The notes beneath the pieces are model-generated. The model had not been told where the DNA came from. It was given only the letters and a program-made list of their open reading frames with translations, and made no database searches. The position numbers were made by a program, and so were the translations under genes. Shown piece after piece: positions 24,587 through 33,085 of a DNA stretch of 64,000 nucleotides (its first letter is position 1; every line of letters begins with the position of its first letter). The stretch is from VRUE01 sp963703175 (GTDB lineage Bacteria; Actinomycetota; Thermoleophilia; Solirubrobacterales; 70-9): the NCBI GenBank assembly GCA_963703175.1, contig OY969794.1:1116001-1180000 (forward strand). Reading direction: 5' to 3'.

Positions 24587-25648
24587 TTGGCACCTCCCCG
24601 GCTGCCGCCGCGCATTGAGCACACGATCTTGCGATTTGCCTGCGGGCTGCCAAGCGGGCTGAACCGGGCTCTTTTCGGCGCGCCAGTGCAGATCGACGGG
24701 CAGGTCCTGGCGACAGAGATACAAGCGCTGGTGCGACTGGCGTCCCTCGTTCGAGACGAGTCGGCGTCGTCTTACGGCAAGCTCTCGCCGCAGCAGGCGC
24801 GTGCCAGGATCCGTGCCGGCGCAGCCGCTGCTGCCGGGCCGAAGCGACCGCTGTCGGCGGTCACGGACCTGGCAATCCCGGGTCCGGCGGGAATGATCCC
24901 GGCGCGCTTTTACGAGCCAGCCGAGATCGGGATCGAGGACCGGCCGCTGATCGTCTACTTCCACGGTGGCGGCTGGACCATCGGCGACCTCGACACCGGC
25001 GACAGCGTCTGCCGCTTCCTTGCCGCAAACGTTCCCGCCACGGTGCTCTCGGTCGATTACAGGCTCGCGCCCGAGCACCCGTTCCCAGCCGCGGTCGAAG
25101 ATGCTTGGGCCGCATTCCGCTGGGCTGCTGTAGACAACACGCGCCTTGGCGTCGACCCCTCCAGAATCGCCGTCTCCGGCGACAGCGCCGGCGGCAATCT
25201 CGCCGCCGCAGTCAGCCTGCAGGCTCGCGACGAGGGCGGCCCGAGCCCGGCGATGCAGGCATTGATCTACCCGGTCACCGATGCGCTCGGCGGCCAGCAA
25301 TCGCGCGATACATTCGCCAAGGGCTTCCTGCTGACGCGCGCGGACATGGACTGGTTCGAGCATCACTACCTGCCCGTGGCCGACGATCGGGGCGACCCCC
25401 GCGTCTCGGTGCTGCACAGCACCGACCTAACCGGCCTGGCGCCTGCCTACGTCGCCACCGCCGGCTTCGACCCGCTGCGCGACGAGGGCGAGGCCTATGC
25501 GGAGCGCCTGCAGGAGGCGGGTGTCCAGGTCGCCCTGCGTCGCCACCCGGGTCTCGTCCACGGCTTCGCCAACTTGACTGCGATTAGCCCCACAGCCGAG
25601 GCGGCGATGTCCGAGCTATCCGCGGCCATCCGTATGGGCCTTTGTTGA
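24587..25648 (+). CDS. Alpha/beta-fold esterase, hormone-sensitive-lipase family
   Basis: 353 residues from TTG 24587. Oxyanion motif FHGGGW, nucleophile elbow GDSAGGNL, catalytic Asp in GFDPLRDEG and His in LVHGFANL; YRLAPEHPFPAAVEDA is the family signature. Acts on short acyl esters in the cytoplasm. The ~80-residue N-terminal helical cap precedes the hydrolase core. The TTG start is uncertain, since no strong ribosome site is visible. The stop overlaps the beginning of the CsoR-type operator. Confidence 0.88.
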   Translation: MAPPRLPPRIEHTILRFACGLPSGLNRALFGAPVQIDGQVLATEIQALVRLASLVRDESASSYGKLSPQQARARIRAGAAAAAGPKRPLSAVTDLAIPGPAGMIPARFYEPAEIGIEDRPLIVYFHGGGWTIGDLDTGDSVCRFLAANVPATVLSVDYRLAPEHPFPAAVEDAWAAFRWAAVDNTRLGVDPSRIAVSGDSAGGNLAAAVSLQARDEGGPSPAMQALIYPVTDALGGQQSRDTFAKGFLLTRADMDWFEHHYLPVADDRGDPRVSVLHSTDLTGLAPAYVATAGFDPLRDEGEAYAERLQEAGVQVALRRHPGLVHGFANLTAISPTAEAAMSELSAAIRMGLC

Positions 25649-25674
25649 TACCCCCAGGGGGTATTTGCTAGCCT
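25645..25674 (+). promoter_or_regulatory. CsoR-type operator inside the DUF4396-csoR promoter
   Basis: ATACCCCCAGGGGGTAT at 25648-25664 is a 17-base palindrome of the kind bound by CsoR/RcnR/CstR-family repressors. It lies between a possible -35 (TTGATA, 25645-25650) and -10 (TAGCCT, 25669-25674). The regulator gene is the second gene downstream, so autoregulation is likely. Confidence 0.7.
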
Positions 25675-25708
25675 GGATTCGACCTCATCACTCCGCCCGG
25701 GAGTAAGC

Positions 25709-26287
25709 ATGGACGCCGCAACCCATACCCACCACCACCACGAGATGCCGGCCGAGGGGGCAGCGTTGACCACGGTCGCAATCAACGCCACGCTGCACTG
25801 CCTTACCGGTTGCGCGATCGGCGAGGTAGCCGGGATGGCGATCGGCACCGCCGCTGGATTCTCAAACCTGGGCACGGTCGTCCTCTCAATTGCCCTGGCG
25901 TTCGCCTTCGGCTACGGCCTGACCAGCCTGCCCCTGCTGCGCGCCGGCCTCGTCCTCTCCGCGGTCATCCCAATTGCGCTCGCCTCGGACACGCTCAGCA
26001 TCGCGACGATGGAGGTAGTCGACAACGCGATCGTCCTCGCAATTCCCGGGGCGTTGAATGCCGGGCTCGGCTCACTGCTCTTCTGGGGCAGCCTCAGCTT
26101 CTCGTTGGTGGTCGCCGGCGCCTTCGCCGTGCCGGTCAACCGCTGGCTGATCGCCCGCGGCAAGGGTCACGCCGTTGTCCACGAGACCGGCATTCACGGC
26201 GGCCCGCCGGTGCGGGTCGTTGCCTACGTCGCTGCAGTGATGGGCGTCTTCGGCAGTGCGGTGTTGATCGCCGAGGCGATCTCGTGA
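25709..26287 (+). CDS. DUF4396 membrane protein, probable metal-related
   Basis: 192 residues with a His-rich N-terminus (HTHHHHE at residues 6-12) and about four transmembrane helices. ATLHCLTGCAIGEVAGMAIG, LASDTLSIATMEVVDNAIVLAIPGA and PVNRWLIARGKGHAVVH are recognisable DUF4396 features. The Cys pair in the first helix, acidic residues in the third and the CsoR partner suggest copper or another soft metal passes through or is sensed; this is inference. GTGA overlap with csoR. Confidence 0.8.
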   Translation: MDAATHTHHHHEMPAEGAALTTVAINATLHCLTGCAIGEVAGMAIGTAAGFSNLGTVVLSIALAFAFGYGLTSLPLLRAGLVLSAVIPIALASDTLSIATMEVVDNAIVLAIPGALNAGLGSLLFWGSLSFSLVVAGAFAVPVNRWLIARGKGHAVVHETGIHGGPPVRVVAYVAAVMGVFGSAVLIAEAIS

Positions 26288-26577
26288 GCGAGGCGGCCGA
26301 GGCCCGCGGCTACAGCGCCGATAAGGATGCGGTGCTCAAACGCTTGCGCCGAGTCGAGGGACAGGTGCGCGGGGTCGAGCGGATGGTCGAGGAGGACCGC
26401 TACTGCATCGATGTCGTCACCCAGGTCACCGCGATCCAGGCCGCTCTCGACAAGGTGGCCTTGGAGTTGCTCTCAGACCACGCCTCCCACTGCGTGATCG
26501 GCGCCGAGCCGGGAGACCAGGCAGAGCGCACCGAAGAGCTGATGGCGACGGTGAAGCGACTATTGCGCCATGGCTAA
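26284..26577 (+). CDS. csoR: CsoR-family metal-sensing repressor
   Basis: 97 residues starting at GTG 26284. All-helical DUF156 fold: KRLRRVEGQVRGVERMVEEDRYCIDVV, then LLSDHASHCV. Cys41, His66 and Cys70 form the C-H-C copper(I) ligand set, arguing for copper sensing rather than formaldehyde or persulfide sensing. It represses from the ATACCCCC palindrome upstream of its partner gene; metal binding releases DNA. Confidence 0.9.
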   Translation: MSEAAEARGYSADKDAVLKRLRRVEGQVRGVERMVEEDRYCIDVVTQVTAIQAALDKVALELLSDHASHCVIGAEPGDQAERTEELMATVKRLLRHG

Positions 26578-26582
26578 TAACG

Positions 26583-26610
26583 AGGCCGTAGGGGGCCGCC
26601 CTTACGGCCT
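26583..26610. terminator. Hairpin between convergent csoR and ABC permease genes
   Basis: AGGCCGTA (26583-26590) pairs with TACGGCCT (26603-26610) across a GC-rich 12-base loop, 5 bases after the csoR stop and 4 before the end of the convergent permease gene. There is no clear T-run on either strand, so terminator function is tentative. Confidence 0.4.
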
Positions 26611-26614
26611 TGGA

Positions 26615-29164
26615 TTACTCGTACTGGAGTGAGTCGAGCACGTCCAGTCTCGATGCCCGGCGCGCCGGGGGGATCGCCGCCAGCACCCCGGCGAAGCCGG
26701 CGAGGATTAGCAGGACGATCAGCGAGCCGACCGGGTAGGAAAGGACGAAGCCTTCGTCCTTCAGCGGTTGGGAGATCAGCGCCGCAAAGATCACCCCCAG
26801 CACCATCCCCAGAATCCCTCCGATCAGGGCCGTAATCACCGCCTCGTAGCGGATCATCGTCCGCACCTGGCGTCGCGACATGCCGATTGCCCGCAACATG
26901 CCCAACTCGCGGGTCCGTTCGTGGATCGAAAGCGCCAGCGTGTTGGCGATGCCAAAGAGGGAGATGACGATCGCCAGGATGAGCAGCGCATAGAACAAGT
27001 TGACTAACTGATCGACCTGTTCTTCGCGGGATTCCTTGAGTTCTTGCTGGTTGAGCACTTCGGCGGTCGGGAAGGCACGTTCGGCTCCCGCCGTGAGCGC
27101 CGCCTGGACTTCAGCGGCGTTCGCCCCAGGACTGGTAATGACGAAGTCGATCGTGTCCTGGGTCTGGTCGAAGGCGCGGGCCATCACGGCCTGGGTGATA
27201 ACGACGCTGCCGAAGACCCCAGCCTTCGAGTCGAACTCGCCCGCGACCCGGAAGGCCGGCTTCGCTCCACTCTGGCTCAGCAGGCGAAAGCGGTCACCGA
27301 GTTCGAGGCCGTGATCGGAAGCGAACGAGTCGGAGACAACCGCTTCGCCGTCTCCGAGATGGCGCAGCGTGCTCGGTCCGCCCTGCTTCCATTCGACGTC
27401 GACCGCTTCGCCAATGTCCGGACTCGGCGCGGCTACTTTCACCTTCGCGCCCTGGCCGAGCAGCTTGGCTTCGGTCGAGCGGATCGTCGCGACGAGTTTC
27501 ACGCCGGGGACCTTGCCCGCCGCCACGGCCGCGCCGGCCGGGATCGGCGAGAAGCCGTCGGTGTTCTGGATCACCAGCCCACCCTCAAAGTTTTCGTCGA
27601 TGACCTGGGCGACCGAGCTCTTTAGTCCGGCGGCAAAGACGGTGACGAAGGTGACCAGGGCGAGCCCGATCATCAGCGCCGCCGCCGTGACCGCCGTACG
27701 GCTCGGATTGCGCTGCGCGTTCTCGCGCGCGAGGCGGCCGGTGAGGCGGCGGAGCTTTTCCAGCGGCCAGCCGGAGAGCGTCGCCAGCGGCGGCACCAGC
27801 CGCGGACTGAAGAGCGAGACGCCGAGGACGATCGCGACCGCGCCGGCGCCCATCAGGCCGGCGGCAGCGCCGGCGTCGGCGTTGCCGAAGAGGCCGATCA
27901 AGACCATTGCCAGGCCGGCCAGGCCGAGCAGGATCGAGAGGGCGGCGTAGAGCAGCCGGCGGCGGCGACTGGCGGGCGGCGTGTAGGCCTGCAGGGCCGC
28001 AATCGGCGGCACCCGGGTCGAGCGCAGCGCCGGCACCATCGATGAGACCGCCGTGATCACGACGCCGACGAGTAGCGCAACGACGATCGTCCGCGTTTCC
28101 ATCACCAGCGCGGTCGTCGGCAAATCGACTTCAAAGGCCTTGAGCAGCCCGTTCAAGAGGATTGCCATGACATAGCCGCCACCGATGCCGACGATCGCGC
28201 CGAGCAGGCCAATCGCGAGCGCCTCGATCAGGACCGAGACGAGGATCTGCGGCCGTGATGCCCCCAGCGTGCGCAGCATGCCGAACTCGGAGACCCGCTG
28301 AGCGACGGTTATCGAGAAGGTGTTGAAGATTAGGAAAGCGCCGACGAAGACCGCGACGAAGCCAAAGACGAGCAGGATCGTCTGCAGGAAGCCGAGGTTG
28401 TCGCGGATTTCTTCCGAGCCGCGATCGGCGTTTTCCACCGCCGTCTCGACCCGCACCGAGGGCGGCAGCGCCCGCTCGACTCGCCGTTTGAGGGCCTCCT
28501 GGGAGACGCCATCGCGCGCCGCGACGGAGATCTGGTCGAAGCGGCCGCGCTTGTGGGTGAGTCGCTGCGCCATCGGCAGCGTCACCTGCGCGATGCTGGC
28601 CCCGCCGAAGGAGGCGCTGCCCAACTGGGTGAAGCCGACGAGGCGAAACGAGCGGGCGCTGCCTTGGCCGATCAGCCTGATCCGTTCGCCGAGCTCGACG
28701 CTGGAGCTTTCGGCGGCGGCCTTGTCTAGCGACGCTTCGGTCGGGCCGCGGGGCGGATGCCCCTCCAGATAGGTGAGCGACTCAAGTCCATCCGGCAGGT
28801 GCGAGGAGATGAACTTGGGGGCGAATTTGTTGCCGATCTTCTCGCCCTTGGAATCGAAGAAGCCGCCGGGGGTGAAGATCGCCCCGGCCGCGAGGCGAAC
28901 GCCGGCGACCTGCTTCACCCGCGGCAACAGCGAGGCCGGGACCGTGGGGATTTCGCCGTTTTCCTGTTCGACCGGGTTCTTGGCGGTGACGACGACGCTG
29001 GTCCCCTTCAGCGAGTCGCTGAAGATTTCATCGAATGCAGCGAAAATCGTGTCGGTGAGGACGTAGGAACCGGCGACGAAGGCGACACCGATCACCACGG
29101 CAAAGGTCGTGCCCAGGGCTCGCACCCTGCGCGCCCAGAGGCTCTTGAGGGCAAGACCCGTCAA
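26615..29164 (-). CDS. ABC transporter permease, FtsX/MacB-like
   Basis: 849 residues. N-terminal transmembrane helix, large periplasmic MacB-PCD-like domain, three-helix FtsX core (about residues 265-390), a central pair of helices, a second periplasmic domain, and a repeat of the FtsX core at the C-terminus (IHERTRELGMLRAIGMSRRQVRTMIRYEAVIT). This two-core form is typical of lipoprotein or peptide exporters in Gram-positive lineages. It pairs with the ATPase encoded 7 bases upstream. Substrate not predictable. Confidence 0.88.
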   Translation of the reverse strand: MTGLALKSLWARRVRALGTTFAVVIGVAFVAGSYVLTDTIFAAFDEIFSDSLKGTSVVVTAKNPVEQENGEIPTVPASLLPRVKQVAGVRLAAGAIFTPGGFFDSKGEKIGNKFAPKFISSHLPDGLESLTYLEGHPPRGPTEASLDKAAAESSSVELGERIRLIGQGSARSFRLVGFTQLGSASFGGASIAQVTLPMAQRLTHKRGRFDQISVAARDGVSQEALKRRVERALPPSVRVETAVENADRGSEEIRDNLGFLQTILLVFGFVAVFVGAFLIFNTFSITVAQRVSEFGMLRTLGASRPQILVSVLIEALAIGLLGAIVGIGGGYVMAILLNGLLKAFEVDLPTTALVMETRTIVVALLVGVVITAVSSMVPALRSTRVPPIAALQAYTPPASRRRRLLYAALSILLGLAGLAMVLIGLFGNADAGAAAGLMGAGAVAIVLGVSLFSPRLVPPLATLSGWPLEKLRRLTGRLARENAQRNPSRTAVTAAALMIGLALVTFVTVFAAGLKSSVAQVIDENFEGGLVIQNTDGFSPIPAGAAVAAGKVPGVKLVATIRSTEAKLLGQGAKVKVAAPSPDIGEAVDVEWKQGGPSTLRHLGDGEAVVSDSFASDHGLELGDRFRLLSQSGAKPAFRVAGEFDSKAGVFGSVVITQAVMARAFDQTQDTIDFVITSPGANAAEVQAALTAGAERAFPTAEVLNQQELKESREEQVDQLVNLFYALLILAIVISLFGIANTLALSIHERTRELGMLRAIGMSRRQVRTMIRYEAVITALIGGILGMVLGVIFAALISQPLKDEGFVLSYPVGSLIVLLILAGFAGVLAAIPPARRASRLDVLDSLQYE

Positions 29165-29171
29165 CAGACCT

Positions 29172-29915
29172 CTAGTCGATCGTCTTCATCAGCTCGATCA
29201 CCGCGTCGGCCGAGCCGGGGGCAGCGTCGTGGACGATCCGCCCGTCGCTGAGAGTGATCAAGCGGTCGGCATGGGCTGCCGCGACCGGATCGTGGGTGAC
29301 CATGATCACCGTCTGCCCAAACTCGTCGACCGCCTGGCGCAACAGCCCCAGCACCTCGGTACTTGACTTTGAATCGAGGTTCCCGGTCGGCTCGTCGGCG
29401 AAGACGACGGCGGGTTTGGAGACCAGCGCGCGGGCGACCGCTACGCGCTGCTGCTGACCGCCGGAGAGCTCCGAGGGTCGGTGGGTGCGGCGGTCCTCAA
29501 GTCCAACCGTGCGAATCAGCCGATCGAGCCACTCGGCATCGGGCTTGCGCCCAGCAATCGAGAGCGGCAGGACCAGGTTCTCCTCGGCGGTGAGGACCGG
29601 CAGCAGGTTGAAGAATTGGAAGACGAAGCCGAGCTTGTCGCGCCGCAGCTTGGTCAGAGCGGCGTCGTCGAGGCCGGTAATTTCCTCGCCGTCGAGGGTC
29701 ACAGTGCCCGAGGTAGGCAAGTCGAGCCCGGCGAGGATGTGCATCAAGGTCGACTTGCCCGACCCCGACGGTCCCATAATCGCGGTGAAGCGTCCCCGCT
29801 CGAAGCCGGTCGAGACATCGACCAACGCGTCGACGGCGGCCTCACCTTCGCCGTAGCGGCGCGAGACGTCGGAGGCGGTGACGACCTGCCCATTCGCGGT
29901 GCTCACAGCTGGCAC
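29172..29915 (-). CDS. ABC transporter ATP-binding protein, MacB/LolD type
   Basis: 247 residues: Walker A GPSGSGKST, Q-loop FVFQFFNLLPVLTAEEN, signature LSGGQQQR, Walker B VVFADEPTGNLD, H-loop VTHD. The LxPxLTAxEN and PTGNLD forms are those of the MacB/LolD branch. GTG 29915 is the annotated start; another GTG three codons in is possible. Partner of the permease at 26615-29164. The upstream intergenic region is occupied by the palindrome at 29955-30065. Confidence 0.93.
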   Translation of the reverse strand: MPAVSTANGQVVTASDVSRRYGEGEAAVDALVDVSTGFERGRFTAIMGPSGSGKSTLMHILAGLDLPTSGTVTLDGEEITGLDDAALTKLRRDKLGFVFQFFNLLPVLTAEENLVLPLSIAGRKPDAEWLDRLIRTVGLEDRRTHRPSELSGGQQQRVAVARALVSKPAVVFADEPTGNLDSKSSTEVLGLLRQAVDEFGQTVIMVTHDPVAAAHADRLITLSDGRIVHDAAPGSADAVIELMKTID

Positions 29916-29954
29916 CGTATCGATCTCATTGGTTCAGCGGTCCATTGCGGTAGA

Positions 29955-30065
29955 GGCCCCTCTCGGTAGGGGTTCCACTTAACTTTTTCCGAAGACAGTC
30001 AGTGGCTGTCCGCGGGCGCTATCGCGGAAAAAGTACAAGACGTTCCACCCCTACCGAGAGGGGCC
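29955..30065. repeat. Palindromic element, family B copy 1
   Basis: Perfect 18-bp outer arms (29955-29972, 30048-30065; GGCCCCTCTCGGTAGGGG), an inner ACTTTTTCCG/CGGAAAAAGT stem and an apical GACAG/CTGTC hairpin. The unpaired strips TTCCACTTA and TACAAGACGTTCCA recur in copy 2 at 55212-55323, but the outer tips and apex differ. It fills the gap between divergent ABC and HAD genes. Confidence 0.85.
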
Positions 30066-30084
30066 CTAATAGCCTGGGCCTCCG

Positions 30085-30873
30085 ATGGTGCTGGCGGATG
30101 AATTCGACGGGTTGCTCGTAGATCTCGATGGGGTCGTCTGGATCGGGCGAGAGATGGTGCCGGGGTCTGGGGAGGCGCTGATCGCGCTCCTCGATCGCGG
30201 TGTGGAGATCGTCTTCGTGACCAACAACCCGGGCAAGCCGGCTACCGCATATATAGAGCGACTGCGGGATGCTGGGATTCCGGTGGCTGATGATCGCGTG
30301 GTCACCGCAGGGGACTCGACCGCCTTGCTTGCGGCGGAACGAGCGGGGGTTGGGCGGACCGCGTTCGTGATCGGCGCCCCGGCCTTCCACGAGACGGTCG
30401 CGGCTGCTGGCTTGGAGCTGCTTGAGGGCGAGGCCGGCCGCGAGGCTGACGTCGTCATCGTCTCCGGACACCGCGGCTTTGACTACGAGGAGCTGCTTAC
30501 GGCGACGCTCGCCTTGCAGCAGGGCGCGGCGCTGTTCGCTACCAGCCACGACCCGACCCTGCCGATGCCGGGTGGGGCCTGGCCGGGAACCGGCGCGGTG
30601 CTCGCTGCGGTGGAGACGGCAAGCGGCGCCACGGCGGAGATCGGCGGCAAGCCGGAGCCGTACCTCTTCACGCTGGCCCGCGAGCGGATTGCCGCTGCAA
30701 AGCGGGTGGCGATGATCGGCGACCGAGTCTCCTCCGACATCGAGGGAGGCCGCCGGGCTGGCCTGGTGACGATCCTGGTGCTGAGCGGGGCGACCTCGCG
30801 CGAGCGGGCAGCGGATGCCACGCCGGCGCCAGATCACATCGTCGAGGATCTCGCCGCCCTGACTCGGTCATGA
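30085..30873 (+). CDS. HAD-superfamily phosphatase, class IIA (NagD-like)
   Basis: 262 residues: motif I LLVDLDGVVWIG with the nucleophile Asp, motif II VFVTNNPGKP, cap region, then the substrate Lys in GGKPEPYLF and motif IV MIGDRVSSDIEGGRRAG. Such enzymes dephosphorylate small phosphates (4-nitrophenyl phosphate, UMP, glycolate phosphate). The start ATG 30085 lies 19 bases from the family B element. ATGA overlap with the MFS gene suggests a two-gene unit. Confidence 0.88.
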   Translation: MVLADEFDGLLVDLDGVVWIGREMVPGSGEALIALLDRGVEIVFVTNNPGKPATAYIERLRDAGIPVADDRVVTAGDSTALLAAERAGVGRTAFVIGAPAFHETVAAAGLELLEGEAGREADVVIVSGHRGFDYEELLTATLALQQGAALFATSHDPTLPMPGGAWPGTGAVLAAVETASGATAEIGGKPEPYLFTLARERIAAAKRVAMIGDRVSSDIEGGRRAGLVTILVLSGATSRERAADATPAPDHIVEDLAALTRS

Positions 30874-32069
30874 GCACGACCACGACGACGCCTGCGGTGG
30901 CACGACCGGGCGCCGCCTTCGCCGGCGTCTTCGCCGTCACCTTCTCCGGATTGGTGGCGGTCGGGGCTGTCCTGCCGGTGCTACCTCGCTATGTGCACGG
31001 CCCGCTCGACGCGGGCAACATCGCCGTCGGCGTGGTCATCGGCTCCTATGCCGTCACGGGACTGCTTCTTCGCCCCCTCGCCGGCCGCCTCGCAGACCGG
31101 CGCGGTCGCAAGCCGGCGGTGCTGCTTGGCTCGATCCTCGTCGCCATCGCTGGCTTCCTCTACCTCCTGCCGTTCGGGGTGTTCGGCCTGATCGGCGCCC
31201 GCCTGGTCCTCGGTGCCGGCGAGGGCACGGTCTTTACCGCGGGCTCCGCCTGGATCGTCGACATCGCGCCGCCCGAGCGACGCGGGCGGGTCATCGGTCT
31301 CTACGGACTCGCGGTCTGGTCCGGGCTCAGCATCGGGCCGCTGATCGGCGAGTTGCTCCTCCACGCCTCCGGCTACATCGCGGTCTGGCTCTTCGCCGGG
31401 GTGGCACCCTTAGTCGGGGCGCTGATCGCGGCACGCTTGCCCGACCCCTTCCACCCCAAACCCGCAGAGGACGAGCACCATCCACTGATCGCTCCCGAGG
31501 CGGTTCGACCCGGAGCCGCCCTCGCCCTCGGCTCGCTCGGCTACGCGACCGTCGCCTCTTTCGTCGTTCTCCATCTCGACCAGAGGGGAATCGGCCATGG
31601 CGCGGTCGTCTTCGGTGTCTTCGCGACGATGGTCGTTCTCACCCGCCTGGTCGGCGGCGACCTTCCCGACCGAATCGGCCCCGCTCGCGTCGCGATCGCC
31701 GCCGCCATCGTCGAGGCGGTCGGATTAGTGACGATGGGGGCGGCCCACAGCCTCGGTGTTGCAATTGCCGGAGCGATGGCAATGGGCGCGGCCTTCTCCC
31801 TCCTCTACCCCTCGCTCTCGCTGATCGTCGTCGACCGCGTCCCGGAGACGCGGCGCGGCGCGGCACTGGGCACCTTCACCGCCTTCTTCGACGCCGGCAT
31901 CGGCTTCGGCGCACCGCTGGCCGGCATCGCCGTCGCGCTAACGGACTACGAGGGTGCCTTCCTCTTCGCCGCGGTCATCGCCCTCGTCTCCGCGGCCACG
32001 ACGGCCCTGGCGATCTCCAACCGCGGCCGCGCCCTGCGTAACCCTCACTCCCAGGCAGACGTGCCGTAG
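30870..32069 (+). CDS. Major facilitator superfamily transporter
   Basis: 399 residues with about 12 transmembrane helices. The motif A region GPLDAGNIAVGVVIGSYAVTGLLLRPLAGRLADRRGRKP is clear, as is RLVLGAGEGTVFTAGSAWIVDIAPPERRGRVIGLYG. This is the DHA1 drug-efflux-like branch; substrate unknown. The final codons (encoding Asp-Val-Pro-stop) fall within the repeat at 32058-32107. Two short His/Glu-rich cytoplasmic loops separate the halves. Confidence 0.88.
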   Translation: MSTTTTTPAVARPGAAFAGVFAVTFSGLVAVGAVLPVLPRYVHGPLDAGNIAVGVVIGSYAVTGLLLRPLAGRLADRRGRKPAVLLGSILVAIAGFLYLLPFGVFGLIGARLVLGAGEGTVFTAGSAWIVDIAPPERRGRVIGLYGLAVWSGLSIGPLIGELLLHASGYIAVWLFAGVAPLVGALIAARLPDPFHPKPAEDEHHPLIAPEAVRPGAALALGSLGYATVASFVVLHLDQRGIGHGAVVFGVFATMVVLTRLVGGDLPDRIGPARVAIAAAIVEAVGLVTMGAAHSLGVAIAGAMAMGAAFSLLYPSLSLIVVDRVPETRRGAALGTFTAFFDAGIGFGAPLAGIAVALTDYEGAFLFAAVIALVSAATTALAISNRGRALRNPHSQADVP

Positions 32070-32107
32070 GAGAGAGGCCACTATGGGTACCTAAGCGACG
32101 GCACGTC
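32058..32107. repeat. 50-bp repeat, family C copy 1
   Basis: Ends GACGTGCCGT and ACGGCACGTC (10-bp inverted), with GAGGCCACTATGGGTACC in the middle. Identical in length to copy 2 at 53800-53849 (opposite orientation) and nearly identical in sequence. It contains the stop of the MFS gene and overlaps the stop of the convergent thioesterase gene. Confidence 0.85.
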
Positions 32108-32891
32108 AGGGGCGTTCGGCGATCAGGAGCGCCTGAGCGGCGCGGCCGATACGGCCGCGCTCGTCAGAGAGGACCGACTCGGCGGTACCGATCCCGTTCG
32201 ACTGCGGCAGCGTGACGGCATCAACACAGACCCACTTGCCCTCCGGCATACGCTCCAGGTAAACGCTGAGGTCGACGTTGATGAAGACGTAGCGACGCCA
32301 ATCGAGCACGGCGCTGATCCCATTGCCGACGTCGGCGGCGACCAGGGTCCGCTGCAGCGGCGTCGGCTCCTCTCTAGCGACGAGCTGACATCCCATCCGC
32401 ATCCAGACGGTTGCCGGCCCCGGCTCCCGGAACCCACCGTTGACCGAGCGCCATTCCATAGCCGTGTGGTAGCCGACCGACTGCGCGGTCTCGAAGAACT
32501 CGGGCGTGCCTCCCGTCTCTGGGCCGGGTGGCGGCGCAGGGGTGGTGACGACGTCGTCGGGGATCTCGATCTCACCGCTTCGGATCCGCCAGGCCCGAGC
32601 CTTCATCAGCTCGCCCGCCTCCCCAGAGAGAGTCGCCTCGATCATCTGCACCGAGCGCCCCGGCCGCACCAGCTCAGCCTCGACCCAGACCGGCCCAATA
32701 GGCACCGGCCTCAGAATCTCAAACGTCACCCGAGCAACCTGAAACCCCTCGCCACCATCGACCCTTTCAATCTCACGCCCCAGCAGCGCCGACGGCGGCC
32801 CAGCATGCTGAGCCCCCGGATCCCAGGGCCCCCGGGTCAGCTCCGTGGCGACGAACCCACCACCAGCTTTCTCGTAAAACGCTTCTTCCAC
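32106..32891 (-). CDS. Acyl-CoA thioesterase-like double hot-dog protein
   Basis: 261 residues: an N-terminal half with GPWDPGAQHAGPPSALLGREIER and VARVTFEILRPVPIGPV, and a C-terminal half with VFINVDLSVYLERMPEGKWVCVDA and GIGTAESVLSDERGRIGRAAQALL. These are the two hot-dog units of the TesB-like (4HBT_3) family, which hydrolyses acyl-CoAs. Substrate range unknown. Start ATG 32891, 17 bases from a large palindrome. The stop codon coincides with the end of the family C repeat. Confidence 0.85.
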   Translation of the reverse strand: MEEAFYEKAGGGFVATELTRGPWDPGAQHAGPPSALLGREIERVDGGEGFQVARVTFEILRPVPIGPVWVEAELVRPGRSVQMIEATLSGEAGELMKARAWRIRSGEIEIPDDVVTTPAPPPGPETGGTPEFFETAQSVGYHTAMEWRSVNGGFREPGPATVWMRMGCQLVAREEPTPLQRTLVAADVGNGISAVLDWRRYVFINVDLSVYLERMPEGKWVCVDAVTLPQSNGIGTAESVLSDERGRIGRAAQALLIAERP

Positions 32892-32907
32892 GACGGCGCA
32901 TCCTATG

Positions 32908-33044
32908 AGGGCGTCGGGGGTCGCCTCGTCAGAGTGTCGCGAAGCGGCGCACCGGCGAGAGATCCTTGCCGCGAAGCGGCACCAACATCATGAGCGAGCG
33001 CAGCGAGCGAATCCCAACTCTGACGAGGCGACCCCCGACGCCCT
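32908..33044 (+). repeat. Palindromic element, family D copy 3 (upstream of msrB)
   Basis: Perfect 28-bp arms (32908-32935 and 33017-33044). Immediately inside the left arm is the family D motif GTCGC-GAA-GCGGC (32936-32948), and GCCGC-GAA-GCGGC recurs at 32968-32980. The third hairpin of copies 1 and 2 is replaced by GAGCGAGCGCAGCGAGCGA, which I cannot fold well. It lies between divergent thioesterase and msrB genes, ending 41 bases before the msrB start. Confidence 0.8.
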
Positions 33045-33085
33045 GGACACGCTCCGTACCCTTGATGTAGAGCGAAAGGAGCGAG

